Positions 48,089-57,677 of a stretch of DNA of 64,000 nt are shown piece after piece. The notes below the pieces were generated by a model that worked only from the letters and a program-made list of their open reading frames with translations, searched no databases and had not been told where the DNA came from. The DNA comes from Thermodesulfobacteriota bacterium (GTDB lineage: Bacteria > Desulfobacterota > BSN033 > UBA1163): positions 21,516 through 85,515 of the forward strand of contig JASEHH010000005.1 in NCBI GenBank assembly GCA_030017685.1. Reading direction: 5' to 3'. The stretch's first letter is position 1; each line of letters begins with the position of its first letter. The position numbers and the translations under genes were made by a program.

Positions 48089-49222
48089 ATGGGGATTTCT
48101 GTTTCACCGGGAAGGCCAACCATTGCAGAGATCGATCTCAAGGCTCTTGCCTTCAATTACAGACAGATTAAGAAGCATATCCCCAAAGGCGTATCCATTT
48201 TAGCTGTCGTCAAGGCAGATGCCTATGGTCACGGGGCTCTTCCTGTCTCCCTGAAACTGGAGAAGTTGGGAGTGGAATATTTAGGCGTGGCCATTCCTGA
48301 AGAGGGAGTGGAGTTAAGAAGAGGTGGAGTCGAAGTTCCCATTCTCATCTTTGGAGGGATTTTTCAAAACGATGCAGAAGAGGTGATTCGATATGGCCTC
48401 ACCCCTGTTGTCTTCGATATTGAATCTTTGAAACATTTATCGAAAGCGGCGAAGAAGAGAAAGAAGAAGGCGAGGGTTCATGTCAAAGTGGATACGGGAA
48501 TGGGAAGGCTGGGCGTGCCTTCTGAACTTTTTCCCGCCTTTTTAAAAGACTTAAAAAAGTATCCAGATGTCGAGATTGAAGGCCTCCTCTCTCACTTCTC
48601 GATGACGGACGGAGAAGAGGTTTATACTTCCTATCAGTGGAAGAAATATCAGGAAGGTCTGGCCATGGCCAGAGAGATGGGAATCTCCAGCCGGTATTTC
48701 CATATGGCAAGCAGTGCCACGCTCACAGCCTTTCCTTCCTATTGCGGGAATCTGGTTCGGCCCGGGATCATGCTTTATGGTTCCTATCCCTCCCTCGCCA
48801 TTGAAAAGCTGATCGAACTCAAACCTGTCCTCACCCTGAAGACCCGCATCCACTTTCTTAAATCGGTTCCAACAGGCTCAAGGATCAGTTACGGAGGCAC
48901 GTTTGTGACTCGAAGGGAAAGCCTTATTGCAACCCTTCCTGTCGGATATGCGGATGGATATAGCACCCGCCTCTCCAATCAGGGGGAAGTTTTGATCCGG
49001 GAGAAGCGAGCTCCTGTTGTGGGAAGGGTCTGTATGGACCTCATCATGGTGGATGTAACCGGTATCCCGGGCGTTTCAAAGGGAGATGAAGCGATTCTGA
49101 TCGGGAGACAGGGCGAGGAGCGAATCACAGCCGATGAGATTGCAAAGAAGATCGGTTCGATCCCTTACGAAGTCCTATGCCTGATCGGAAAAAGGGTGCC
49201 GAGGGTTTATAAGGGGGAATAA
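48089..49222 (+). CDS. alr: Alanine racemase
   Basis: A 377-residue PLP enzyme. The PLP lysine is at residue 42 in AVVKADAYGHGA. HVKVDTGMGRLG, EGLLSHFSMTD and RPGIMLYGSYP mark the barrel; RISYGGTFVT carries the catalytic Tyr of the second domain, and VGRVCMDLIMVDVTG precedes the end. It supplies D-alanine for peptidoglycan. The first 8 residues (MGISVSPG) are an extension before the usual RPTIAEIDL start. fabH follows 15 bases later. Confidence 0.96.
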   Translation: MGISVSPGRPTIAEIDLKALAFNYRQIKKHIPKGVSILAVVKADAYGHGALPVSLKLEKLGVEYLGVAIPEEGVELRRGGVEVPILIFGGIFQNDAEEVIRYGLTPVVFDIESLKHLSKAAKKRKKKARVHVKVDTGMGRLGVPSELFPAFLKDLKKYPDVEIEGLLSHFSMTDGEEVYTSYQWKKYQEGLAMAREMGISSRYFHMASSATLTAFPSYCGNLVRPGIMLYGSYPSLAIEKLIELKPVLTLKTRIHFLKSVPTGSRISYGGTFVTRRESLIATLPVGYADGYSTRLSNQGEVLIREKRAPVVGRVCMDLIMVDVTGIPGVSKGDEAILIGRQGEERITADEIAKKIGSIPYEVLCLIGKRVPRVYKGE

Positions 49223-49237
49223 GGGAGGAATGGATTG

Positions 49238-50269
49238 ATGGGTGGCAGTAGAATCGGAATCGTAGGAACAGGCTCCTATCTTCCAGAGAGGATTCTGACC
49301 AATTTCGATCTTGAAAAGGTCTTAAACACGAACAACGAGTGGATCTACCAGAGAACAGGGGTCAGGGAGCGAAGGATTGCAGATCCGGGCATCAATACCT
49401 CAGACCTTGCAAAAGAAGCTTCTTTGCGGGCGATGGAAATGGCGGGGATATCCGCAAAGGAGTTAGACCTCATCATCCTGGCCACCATTACGCCTGACAC
49501 TTACTGCCCTTCGGGGGCCAACTGGTTGGAGGCGAAATTGGGCGCCCAGAGGGCAGTCTCCTTCGATGTTACAGCGGCCTGCTGTGGGTTTATCTTCGCA
49601 CTTTCTGTGGCCGAGCAATATCTTAAAACAGGCGTTTTTAAGAACGCATTGGTCGCTGCCTCAGAGGTGATGAGCCGCTGTCAGGATTGGACAGACAGGG
49701 AGAATTGCATCCTCTGGGGGGATGGGGCAGGCGCGGTTGTGCTCCAGGCGTTTGATCACTCTGCCAAGGATCCGCTTCCATCCGGCAAGAAGAGGGAAGT
49801 GGGTGAGATCCTCTCCCTTCACATTCATTCGGACGGAGCAAATGGAGAGAACCTTCTGCTGCCGGGCGGGGGATCCAAAACCACCCCGATTTCCTATGAG
49901 AGCGTGGACAAAAAACTCCATACCCTAAAGATGATCAAGGCCAATGAATCCGTCCGTGTGGCGGTGAAACGATTTGCTGAAGCGGCCGAGGAGGCCGCCT
50001 CTTCCAACGGGATCAAGGTTTCTGATGCGAAATGGGTCATCCCCCATCAGGCCAATATCCGTATCCTTCAGCAGATGGCCAAACGGCTCAACATTCCTCT
50101 TGAAAAGGTCTATCTCACCATTGAGAAATACGGAAACATCTCTTCAGCCACCATTCCTATCGCCCTTGATGAGGCTGTTCGAAATGGTTCAATTCAGAAA
50201 GGAGACTATGTCATCCTCACTGGTTTTGGAGGAGGCCTCACCTGGGCCAGCAGCCTGATTAAATGGTGA
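49238..50269 (+). CDS. fabH: 3-oxoacyl-ACP synthase III (FabH)
   Basis: A 343-residue KAS III. Catalytic residues are the Cys in DVTAACCGFIFAL (near 110), the His in VIPHQANIRIL (near 265) and the Asn in KYGNISSATIPIAL (near 297). The opening SRIGIVGTGSYLPERIL and GVRERRIA are standard. It starts fatty-acid synthesis by condensing acetyl-CoA with malonyl-ACP. The ATG at 49238 has GGGAGG at suitable distance; a TTG at 49235 is adjacent. The enzyme follows alr closely, so cell-wall and membrane precursor genes are transcribed together. Confidence 0.95.
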   Translation: MGGSRIGIVGTGSYLPERILTNFDLEKVLNTNNEWIYQRTGVRERRIADPGINTSDLAKEASLRAMEMAGISAKELDLIILATITPDTYCPSGANWLEAKLGAQRAVSFDVTAACCGFIFALSVAEQYLKTGVFKNALVAASEVMSRCQDWTDRENCILWGDGAGAVVLQAFDHSAKDPLPSGKKREVGEILSLHIHSDGANGENLLLPGGGSKTTPISYESVDKKLHTLKMIKANESVRVAVKRFAEAAEEAASSNGIKVSDAKWVIPHQANIRILQQMAKRLNIPLEKVYLTIEKYGNISSATIPIALDEAVRNGSIQKGDYVILTGFGGGLTWASSLIKW

Positions 50270-50358
50270 TTAAAAAGTCAATGATCAATTACCAATGGTC
50301 AATAGGCAATGAGCAATGATTGAAGATTTACTTAAGTCACAGATCACGGATACGATCC

Positions 50359-51738
50359 ATGGACGAAATCATAGATCAAACATTGAAAATTCTCCGGAGT
50401 AAATCTCTTGATGGATATGAAATTTTCCTTGAAGAGTCTTCTCATTTTGAGGTGGAGTCGAAAGAAGGGAAAGTGGATACCCTCCATGCCTCCCAATCCT
50501 GGGGGATGGGCCTCCGAATTTTGAATCGAGGGAGAACAGGTTTCTCTTACACCACCTCTCCTTCAGTGTCCTCATCGGGAAGCATCGGGGAAGGGCTGGA
50601 GCGGATCGCTGGGGATGCCATTGCGAGCGCCGAAGTTACTTCTCCGGACCCCTGTTTTGATTTTGCCCCTGTCCTGAAGAGTCCACCTCCTTCCCTGCCC
50701 ATTTTTGACGAAACCCTCCCCGGAGTCTCAGAGAAAAGGAAGATCGAAAATGCGAGGATTCTGGAAGAAGCGGCTCGATCTGTGGACACAGGAAGAATTA
50801 CGAAAGTGAGAAAAGCGTCCTACCAGGAGTCAATCTCAAGAGCGACACTGATCAACTCAAACGGACTCCGTTTTTCTTATGATGTGACCTTTGCCTCAGT
50901 CAGCGTGATGGCCATTGCCGAGGAGTCAGGAGAGTCAGAGATGGGCTGGGATTTCGATTTCAGCCATTTTATCGATAAGATCGACGTGAAGAAAGTGGGA
51001 AGGGAGGCGGGAAGAAAGGCACTGGAGAGACTTGGTGGAAAGAGAATTTCCTCCGGAGTCTATTCGGTCCTTCTGGAGAACCATATTGGTTCGGAATTTT
51101 TATCCCTGCTGGCCCATTCATTCCTGTCAGAACAGGTGCAAAAGGGCAAGTCTGTCCTTAAGGAGAAAATGGGTGTGATTTTTTTCTCTCCCCTCCTTTC
51201 CATCGTGGATGATGGTCTCATTACGGAAGGTGTGGCCGCCTCTCCTGTCGATGGGGAAGGGACGCTGAGTCAACGGACACCTGTTGTGATAAAAGGAGAG
51301 ATAAGAGGATACCTTTATGACAGGTTCTGGGCCAACCGGGAAAACCTCCGTTCCGGAGCATCGGGGGCTGGGTCAACAGGTAACAGCCTGCGACATAGCA
51401 TCAAATCCCCTCCGGGATTAGGGACTTCAAATTTCTTTATCGAACCAGGGAAGGTTTCCTTCACATCATTGATCAAAAGCCTTGAGCGGGGGGTTGTCAT
51501 TCAGGAAGTGATGGGCATCCATACCGTAGACCCCATCTCAGGCGATTTCTCCCTTGGATGTTCAGGGCAATGGATTGAAAAAGGGGAGAAGCTCCATCCG
51601 GTTAAGTCAATCGCCATAGCCGGGAACCTCTATCAGCTCTTTCAGAAATTGGCCGGGGTTGGAGATGATCTCAGGTTTTTTGGGAAAATCGGGTCTCCAT
51701 GCCTTCTGATCGACGGCCTCGAAGTTAGCGGAAATTAA
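50359..51738 (+). CDS. pmbA: TldD/PmbA family protein, TldE-like subunit
   Basis: A 459-residue protein of the TldD/TldE family. Segments SSHFEVESKEGKVDTLHAS near residue 30, GLRILNRGRTGFSYTT and the C-terminal FFIEPGKVSFTSLIKSLERG and SGDFSLGCSGQWIEKGE are typical. The zinc-binding HExxxH of TldD is absent (GREAGRKALERLGG at that position), so this is the non-catalytic TldE/PmbA partner of a heterodimeric protease that processes modified peptides. A TldD gene is not in the window. The ATG at 50359 lies downstream of a short hairpin repeat. Confidence 0.9.
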   Translation: MDEIIDQTLKILRSKSLDGYEIFLEESSHFEVESKEGKVDTLHASQSWGMGLRILNRGRTGFSYTTSPSVSSSGSIGEGLERIAGDAIASAEVTSPDPCFDFAPVLKSPPPSLPIFDETLPGVSEKRKIENARILEEAARSVDTGRITKVRKASYQESISRATLINSNGLRFSYDVTFASVSVMAIAEESGESEMGWDFDFSHFIDKIDVKKVGREAGRKALERLGGKRISSGVYSVLLENHIGSEFLSLLAHSFLSEQVQKGKSVLKEKMGVIFFSPLLSIVDDGLITEGVAASPVDGEGTLSQRTPVVIKGEIRGYLYDRFWANRENLRSGASGAGSTGNSLRHSIKSPPGLGTSNFFIEPGKVSFTSLIKSLERGVVIQEVMGIHTVDPISGDFSLGCSGQWIEKGEKLHPVKSIAIAGNLYQLFQKLAGVGDDLRFFGKIGSPCLLIDGLEVSGN

Positions 51739-51795
51739 AGGGAAAATGTTATCAAAACCGTTTGCTTGCCAGTGTTAAAAAAGCCAAAAAAAAAC

Positions 51796-51825
51796 TTGAC
51801 AGGAGCATTCTAAATCTGGTATTAA
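51796..51825 (+). promoter_or_regulatory. Sigma-70-type promoter of the M23 peptidase gene
   Basis: Consensus TTGACA at 51796-51801, an 18-base spacer and TATTAA at 51820-51825. Initiation near 51832 leaves a leader of about 50 bases. Confidence 0.6.
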
Positions 51826-51881
51826 AGACGGGCGCTAAGGGGTGAAGCTTCATTCCCATTTTTGGATGAAACAAGGGGTGA

Positions 51882-52793
51882 ATGTTGGATAAAGAGTTTA
51901 TCACCATTCTCATATTCGGGCATAAGACCTCCAAGACCCGGCATCTGAAGATCCGGAAAAAGACCGTTAAAATTGGCCTCTATCTCTCAGCTTTTGCGCT
52001 CCTCTCCGTCACCTTTTTCTTCTGTGACTATATTCAGGTGAAGAAGAAAGCTTATGAAGTTGCACGGTTACGTGAACAGACAGAGGCCCAGAGGTCGCAG
52101 ATTCATTTTTTCTCCTCAAAAATTGAAGAGCTGGAAAAACAGGTCTCCAAGCTGAAAGATTTTGACAAGAGGATCCGGATTATTGCCAATCTGGAAAGAG
52201 GTCAGGAGTCCGCTTCCTTTATGGGGATGGGGGGGCCTTCTCCGTCGGATTTCCGGGAGAAATTAAAAGGGGAGAAGGACGATAAGGGGTTGGTTCATCA
52301 GATGAAGGTCGATGTTGAGCGTCTCCAATCAGAGGCGATGTCGCAAGAGGTGAGCCTATCCGAACTCGAAAAAGTTCTGCAGACGAAACAGGAGATATTA
52401 GTCCATACTCCTTCGATCTGGCCTGTCCATGGCTGGGTAACCTCCGACTTTGGATTCCGCACCAACCCTTTTACAGGATTGACCCAGATGCACGAGGGGG
52501 TCGACATCTCCAACCGGACGGGAACGATTGTGGTCGCTCCCGGGAATGGTTTTGTCTCCGATATCGGGAGCGATTGGGTCCATGGAAAGTTCCTGGTCAT
52601 TTCTCATGGATTCGGCATGACGACCCGGTACAGCCATCTCAACAAGGTGCTGGTGAAGGCGGGACAAAAGGTGAAACGGGGGGATAAGATTGCGGAGGTC
52701 GGAACGAGTGGAAAGACGACAGGTCCCCACCTCCATTACGAAGTGAAGCTGAATGGTATTCCGGTCAATCCGATGAGGTATATTTTGAATTGA
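51882..52793 (+). CDS. M23 family metallopeptidase, membrane-anchored
   Basis: A 303-residue protein with one N-terminal membrane segment (IGLYLSAFALLSVTFFFC) and a coiled coil (residues 60-105, including KIEELEKQVSKLKDFDKR). After a linker comes a LytM/M23 domain from about residue 185. Zinc ligands are in HEGVDISN (H and D) and GPHLHYEV (last His), and YSHLNKVLV gives the further His. It cleaves peptidoglycan cross-links or activates amidases in the periplasm. Its N-terminal half has a truncated paralogue at 8753-9163. A good promoter precedes it and a strong terminator follows, so it is a single-gene transcript. Confidence 0.94.
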   Translation: MLDKEFITILIFGHKTSKTRHLKIRKKTVKIGLYLSAFALLSVTFFFCDYIQVKKKAYEVARLREQTEAQRSQIHFFSSKIEELEKQVSKLKDFDKRIRIIANLERGQESASFMGMGGPSPSDFREKLKGEKDDKGLVHQMKVDVERLQSEAMSQEVSLSELEKVLQTKQEILVHTPSIWPVHGWVTSDFGFRTNPFTGLTQMHEGVDISNRTGTIVVAPGNGFVSDIGSDWVHGKFLVISHGFGMTTRYSHLNKVLVKAGQKVKRGDKIAEVGTSGKTTGPHLHYEVKLNGIPVNPMRYILN

Positions 52794-52815
52794 TGATATC
52801 CGATGATGTGGGAAA

Positions 52816-52852
52816 AGCCCGATAAAGGATTCCTTTATCGGGCTTTTTATTT
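52816..52852 (+). terminator. Intrinsic terminator after the M23 peptidase gene
   Basis: AGCCCGATAAAGGA is followed almost directly by its perfect complement TCCTTTATCGGGCT and then TTTTATTT. The stem of at least 12 bp with a T-tract makes it the strongest terminator in the window. Confidence 0.92.
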
Positions 52853-52949
52853 GGTTGTTGAAACCTGTTTTCATCCATTATATAATTTTAAAAATCCTTC
52901 ATGACGGGTTCGTCATCCTCGATCGATGAAAATTGATCAAGTTCTTAGT

Positions 52950-53072
52950 TTTCGGTTACGGTTACGAAGCCCGTTTCGTAAATCGTCAAATGGTTACGGT
53001 TAAAGATTTAGAAGACGAACAACGTAACCGAATGACGATACGGGCATCTTTACCGTTACCTTTGGGCTATAC
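52950..53072. repeat. Long palindromic repeat, copy C
   Basis: GGTTACGGTTACGAAGCCCG and TTTCGTAAATCG on the left face ACGATACGGGCATCTTTACC on the right, around AAAGATTTAGAAGACG. It is close in sequence to copy B at 12629, lacks the AAGTAATTGCCCATGGC leader, and lies between the terminator and secA. Confidence 0.85.
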
Positions 53073-53125
53073 ACTATTATTTTCTAGGCAATTAAAGAGG
53101 AAAGTTACAGGGAAGAAGGGGTTCT

Positions 53126-55813
53126 ATGCTCGGTTTAATCATAAGGAAGATTGTGGGAAGCAAGAATGAGAGGGAGTTGAAAAGAATCCAACCTCTTGTT
53201 CTACGGATCAATGACCTGGAATCCAAGATTCAGCCTCTGAGCGATGATCAACTCAGGGCAAAGACAGGGGAGTTCAAGGAAAGGACCGACAGGGGAGAGT
53301 CTCTGGAGGAAATTCTCCCCGAAGCCTTTGCCGTTGTCCGCGAGACAGCCAGGAGAGCCCTCGGGGAGCGGCACTATGATGTCCAGCTGATTGGTGGAAT
53401 TGTGCTCCATGAAGGAAAGATATCCGAGATGGCCACTGGCGAGGGGAAGACTCTTGTAGCCACCCTGCCTGCCTATCTGAACAGTCTGAGGGAAGAGGGC
53501 GTCCATATCGTCACCGTCAACGACTACCTGGCCAAGAGGGACAGCGAATGGATGGGGGCGATCTACCGGTTTCTGGGCCTTTCCGTCGGGGTGATCGTCC
53601 ACGAATTGAATGACCAGGAGCGGAAGAAGGCCTACGGTTGCGATATCACCTACGGGACGAATAACGAATTCGGGTTTGACTACCTCAGGGACAATATGAA
53701 GTTCGATATCCAGGATTATGTCCAGAGGGATCTGAATTATGCCATCGTGGACGAGGTGGACAGCATTCTGGTCGATGAAGCAAGAACGCCCCTCATCATC
53801 TCCGGCCCTACCGAGGAGTCGACCGACAAATACTATAAGATCAACCGGATCATCCCAAGTTTGAAACAGGGGAAGGATTACCAGATTGAGGAGAAGACCC
53901 ACGCCGCTTTTCTGATGGAAGAGGGAGTGGCTCAGGTGGAGAGACTGCTCCATGTGGAGAATCTCTACGATCCCAGAAATATCGAAATCCTCCATCATGT
54001 CAACCAGGCCTTAAAAGCCCATACCCTTTTTAAAAGGGACGTGGACTATGTGGTGAAGGATGGCCAGGTGGTAATCGTCGATGAATTTACCGGCAGGTTG
54101 ATGCCGGGAAGGAGATGGAGCGATGGCCTCCATCAGGCGGTCGAGGCAAAGGAGAATGTGAGAATCGAGAATGAGAATCAGACTCTGGCCACCGTCACTT
54201 TCCAGAACTATTTCCGGATGTATAAGAAACTGGCTGGCATGACCGGTACGGCGGACACCGAAGCGGCTGAGTTCAGGAAGACTTACAATCTGGATGTCGT
54301 GGTCATGCCCACCAATATGCCCCTGATCCGGACCAATCATTCCGATGTCATTTACAAAACCGAAGAGGAGAAATTCCGTGCCGTCGTCAGAGAGATAGAG
54401 GAACTCCATCAACTGGGCCGTCCTGTTCTGGTGGGAACAATCTCCATTGAAAAGTCGGAGAGGTTGAGCCTTCTGCTGAAGAAACGCGGAATTCCGCATA
54501 ATGTCCTCAATGCGAAGCATCATGAGAGAGAGGCTGAGATCATTGCCCAGGCGGGAAGGGTGGGAATGGTCACCCTCTCGACAAATATGGCGGGAAGGGG
54601 AACCGATATCCTCCTCGGAGGAAATCCCAAATTCCTGGCCAGAACCATGGTGGAAGAAAAAGACGATCCTGAAGCAATGCAGAAGGCCTATGAAGAGGCT
54701 TACCGGAAAGCCCTGAACATCGTCCAGAAGGAGAAGGAGAAAGTTGTCCAGTCAGGGGGTCTCCATGTCCTCGGAACCGAGCGGCATGAGGCGAGACGGA
54801 TCGATAACCAGTTGAGGGGAAGATCGGGAAGACAGGGCGATCCGGGCTCCTCCAGGTTCTATCTCTCTTTGCAGGATGACCTGATGAGGATCTTCGGTTC
54901 GGAGAGAATTTCTAAGATCATGGACCGGCTGGGTATCGAGGAGGACCAGCCCATTGAGCATAACCTTGTGACCAGGGCAATCGAAAATGCGCAAAAGAAG
55001 GTCGAAGCCCATAACTTTGAAATCCGGAAACATCTGCTGGAATACGACACAGTGATGAATAAACAGAGAGAGGTGATCTATTCCCAGAGGAGGGAAGTGC
55101 TGACGGGTGGTGACCTCAAAGAGTCTTTAATAGAAATGATTGAAGAGCAGGCCGAAGGTATTGTGGACCTCTATATCGATGAGAAGGCCCACCCGGAGGA
55201 TTGGGATCTGAAGGGGCTCCAGGACGCCATCTATCAGCAGTTCTCTTTTCGATGGGTTGCTCCCTCACAGGAAGAAAATGGTTTGAGTCGGGAACGCTTG
55301 ACGGAAATGATTATCGAGAAGGCAAAAGAGATCTATCAGAGGAAGAAGGAGGAGGGATTTGTTAGGTTGCCATTCGATATTGAAAAAGAAATCATGCTCC
55401 GATCCATTGATCACCACTGGAAAGACCATCTCCTCGCGGTCGATCAGTTAAAGGAGGGGATCGGGTTAAGAGGGTACGGTCAGAAAGACCCTCGCATTGA
55501 GTATCAGAGAGAAGCCTATCAGATGTTCCTTGAGATGTTAGAGAGGATCAAGAGGGATACGGTTGAGAAGCTCTTTGCCATACAGATTGCGAGGGAGCAG
55601 GAAGTAGGAGAGATGAAGGTGGAGCGGAAGCAGACCTTCGTCATGAGCCGGGGGACGGAAGCTGCCGCCCAGAGGGGCGGTGAGACCGAGGATGGAAAAG
55701 GGGTGACGGTGCGCCGGGAAGGAAAGAAGGTGGGCCGCAATGATCCCTGCCCGTGCGGAAGCGGCAAGAAGTATAAGCGATGTTGTCTGGAAAAGGAGGA
55801 AGCAAAAGCGTAA
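53126..55813 (+). CDS. secA: Preprotein translocase ATPase SecA
   Basis: An 895-residue SecA. Nucleotide-binding domain 1 has [20 protein letters not shown] (Walker A near residue 105) and [14 protein letters not shown], followed by [19 protein letters not shown] (Walker B). The peptide cross-linking domain and NBD2 include [35 protein letters not shown] and [18 protein letters not shown]. The C-terminus ends with the zinc motif [13 protein letters not shown] used for SecB binding. It drives protein export through SecYEG. The order M23 - secA - argJ is common in Desulfobacterota. Confidence 0.98.
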   Translation: MLGLIIRKIVGSKNERELKRIQPLVLRINDLESKIQPLSDDQLRAKTGEFKERTDRGESLEEILPEAFAVVRETARRALGERHYDVQLIGGIVLHEGKISEMATGEGKTLVATLPAYLNSLREEGVHIVTVNDYLAKRDSEWMGAIYRFLGLSVGVIVHELNDQERKKAYGCDITYGTNNEFGFDYLRDNMKFDIQDYVQRDLNYAIVDEVDSILVDEARTPLIISGPTEESTDKYYKINRIIPSLKQGKDYQIEEKTHAAFLMEEGVAQVERLLHVENLYDPRNIEILHHVNQALKAHTLFKRDVDYVVKDGQVVIVDEFTGRLMPGRRWSDGLHQAVEAKENVRIENENQTLATVTFQNYFRMYKKLAGMTGTADTEAAEFRKTYNLDVVVMPTNMPLIRTNHSDVIYKTEEEKFRAVVREIEELHQLGRPVLVGTISIEKSERLSLLLKKRGIPHNVLNAKHHEREAEIIAQAGRVGMVTLSTNMAGRGTDILLGGNPKFLARTMVEEKDDPEAMQKAYEEAYRKALNIVQKEKEKVVQSGGLHVLGTERHEARRIDNQLRGRSGRQGDPGSSRFYLSLQDDLMRIFGSERISKIMDRLGIEEDQPIEHNLVTRAIENAQKKVEAHNFEIRKHLLEYDTVMNKQREVIYSQRREVLTGGDLKESLIEMIEEQAEGIVDLYIDEKAHPEDWDLKGLQDAIYQQFSFRWVAPSQEENGLSRERLTEMIIEKAKEIYQRKKEEGFVRLPFDIEKEIMLRSIDHHWKDHLLAVDQLKEGIGLRGYGQKDPRIEYQREAYQMFLEMLERIKRDTVEKLFAIQIAREQEVGEMKVERKQTFVMSRGTEAAAQRGGETEDGKGVTVRREGKKVGRNDPCPCGSGKKYKRCCLEKEEAKA

Positions 55814-55817
55814 GGAA

Positions 55818-55958
55818 TAAGTTACAAGTTTCGAGTTGCAAGTTTCAAGTTAAAACCAAAATTTGAAATCCGAAGCTCGAAACGGAAATAGAATGAAACC
55901 ACATCATAAATAATCTCCCTCTCCTCTTGGGGAGAGGGTGAAGGTGAGGGGGAAGAGA
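55818..55958. repeat. Two adjacent repeats: CAAGTTTC hairpin array and CTCTCC palindrome
   Basis: 55820-55890 carries ACAAGTTTCGAGTTGCAAGT with a loosely complementary TTTGAAATCCGAAGCTCGAA. 55914-55955 is CTCCCTCTCCTCTTGGGG followed by GAGAGGGTGAAGGTGAGGGG, the CTCTCC-type repeat, whose right end provides the purine-rich ribosome site of argJ. Confidence 0.7.
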
Positions 55959-55964
55959 AAAAGT

Positions 55965-57158
55965 ATGAGCCAAGATTTCAAAATGCCGGGTTTTCTTTTT
56001 TCGGGGATTTCGGCAGGGATTAAGAAGAATGGGGCAAGGGACCTGGGGTTGATCTATTCCGAGGTTCCTGCCCGGGTCGCCGGACTCTTTACGACAAATC
56101 AGGTGAAGGCAGCGCCCGTTCAAATCGATATAAGGCGTATCAAAAAGGGCGTCTGTCAGGCCATTCTCATCAATAGCGGGAATGCAAATGCCTGCACAGG
56201 AAGTCAAGGGTTAAAGGATGCAAGAAATACCTCTTTGCTTTTAGCAAAGAAGATGGGGATTGACGAAAAATTGATTCTTCTCTCTTCAACAGGTGTAATC
56301 GGTGTCCCTTTACCTACAGAGAAGATCGAACAGGGCTTGCCCAAATTAATCAAATCACTTTCACCAGAAGGATGGATGAAGGTGGTTGAGGCCATTATGA
56401 CTACGGATACCCATCCCAAAATGGAATGGGCAACCTGCAGAATCAAAGGGAAGACGGTGAGACTCTGCGGGATGGTGAAGGGCGCAGGGATGATTCAACC
56501 CAATCTGGCGACGATGCTCTCTTTTCTTGTTACGGATGCCCATATTAAAGGTCCTCTTCTTCAAAAAATGCTAAAAGAGGCTGCTGAGGTGTCCTATAAC
56601 CGGATCACGATTGACGGGGAGACGAGCACCAACGATACGGTATTGCTTTTGGCCAATGGGAAAGCAGGCCATCCTGTTTTGAATCGCATGGATCGAGATG
56701 CTGAAACATTCCGGTCCATGCTTTTTGAGGTTTGTCAGAATTTAGCAAAGAGCCTTGTGAAAGATGGAGAGGGAGCAACAAAGTTCATCGAAATTGTTGT
56801 GCAGGGGGGGCGTAACAGAGAAGATGCCAAGAAGGCAGCCTACGCCATTGCACACTCGCCATTGGTCAAGACCGCTTTTTTCGGAGAAGATGCGAACTGG
56901 GGAAGGATTCTCTGCGCCCTGGGCCACTGCGGCATCCCAATCAACCCGAATCGAATCGATGTTTCCTTTGATCAGGCTCCGATCGTGAAAAACGGGATGG
57001 GGGTAGGGGCTCGATTAGAAGAGAAAGCCGCAGAGGTCATCAAAAAGAAGTCCTTTAAAGTGACTATAGATCTCCATCAAGGAAAGTCCTTTTTCTCTCT
57101 TCTCACCACCGATCTCTCTTTGGATTATGTCAAAATCAACGCCTCCTACCGGTCTTAA
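55965..57158 (+). CDS. argJ: Glutamate N-acetyltransferase/amino-acid acetyltransferase ArgJ
   Basis: A 397-residue ArgJ precursor. The self-cleavage site is PNLATMLSFLVTDA, in which the Thr of ATML becomes the nucleophile of the beta chain (near residue 185). VAGLFTTNQVKAAPV, NSGNANACTGSQGL and DGETSTNDTVLLLANG are conserved blocks, and AFFGEDANWGRILCALG precedes the end. It transfers acetyl from N-acetylornithine to glutamate and so recycles acetyl groups in arginine synthesis. The ATG at 55965 gives the usual start; codons upstream are repeat sequence. The GNAT at 47.4 kb may perform the primary acetylation. Confidence 0.96.
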   Translation: MSQDFKMPGFLFSGISAGIKKNGARDLGLIYSEVPARVAGLFTTNQVKAAPVQIDIRRIKKGVCQAILINSGNANACTGSQGLKDARNTSLLLAKKMGIDEKLILLSSTGVIGVPLPTEKIEQGLPKLIKSLSPEGWMKVVEAIMTTDTHPKMEWATCRIKGKTVRLCGMVKGAGMIQPNLATMLSFLVTDAHIKGPLLQKMLKEAAEVSYNRITIDGETSTNDTVLLLANGKAGHPVLNRMDRDAETFRSMLFEVCQNLAKSLVKDGEGATKFIEIVVQGGRNREDAKKAAYAIAHSPLVKTAFFGEDANWGRILCALGHCGIPINPNRIDVSFDQAPIVKNGMGVGARLEEKAAEVIKKKSFKVTIDLHQGKSFFSLLTTDLSLDYVKINASYRS

Positions 57159-57201
57159 AAAAAAGATAGAAAGATAGGAGCAATTAGGGCATGACAAAAA
57201 C

Positions 57202-57240
57202 ACACCCTATATAAGGTGTAAGGTATAAATACACCCTATT
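57202..57240. promoter_or_regulatory. Candidate operator of the toxin-antitoxin pair
   Basis: ACACCCTATATAAGGTGT at 57202-57219 is an 18-base nearly perfect palindrome. ACACCCTATT at 57231-57240 repeats one half. Palindromes of this kind upstream of antitoxin genes are usually bound by the antitoxin. The distance of about 175 bases to the antitoxin start is large, so this is tentative. Confidence 0.4.
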
Positions 57241-57415
57241 GGGGGGGTAAATGGAGACTATGCAATGGAAAGAATCGTAGCCGTTGTGATATGCGACACG
57301 GTTCGATCGCAGAAAGACTCCACTGAATTACCGGAAAAATATAGAAAAGGAAGATTATTGAAAAAAAGTAGGAATTATTATACAATAGCATTAAATAATA
57401 ATAAAGGAGGACGAA

Positions 57416-57673
57416 ATGCCTATTTCCGTACTTACCTCCAAAGGTCAGATGACCATTCCCAAAGAGGTCAGAAAGGCCTTAAACTTGCAACCTTCCGAAA
57501 AGGTGATCATCGTGGTCGAGGGCAACCAGGCAATTATTCAGCCGTTAAAGGGAAATCTCCTTGATATCGGTGGCTCCGTGAAGATTACGGACAGAGAAAA
57601 GCCTATCGATTTTAAGAAAGTCAGAGAAGAGGTCAAAAAAAGAGTTGCCAGGAAAGTTGCGACGAGGAGTTGA
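57416..57673 (+). CDS. AbrB/MazE/SpoVT-type antitoxin
   Basis: An 85-residue swapped-hairpin DNA-binding protein: PISVLTSKGQMTIPKEVRKA is the diagnostic N-terminal block (residues 2-21), followed by SEKVIIVVEGNQAIIQPLKG. The C-terminal half (IDFKKVREEVKKRVARK) is helical and basic and would wrap around the toxin. AAAGGAGGACGAA is a strong ribosome site. The toxin gene starts 4 bases after the stop codon, so the two are co-translated. The antitoxin probably represses its own promoter. Confidence 0.93.
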   Translation: MPISVLTSKGQMTIPKEVRKALNLQPSEKVIIVVEGNQAIIQPLKGNLLDIGGSVKITDREKPIDFKKVREEVKKRVARKVATRS

Positions 57674-57677
57674 TTCA

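Noticed and set aside
57265..57564. A 99-codon plus-strand frame starting upstream of the antitoxin gene
   Set aside because: It overlaps the antitoxin in another frame, and the antitoxin has the clear family sequence and the ribosome site.
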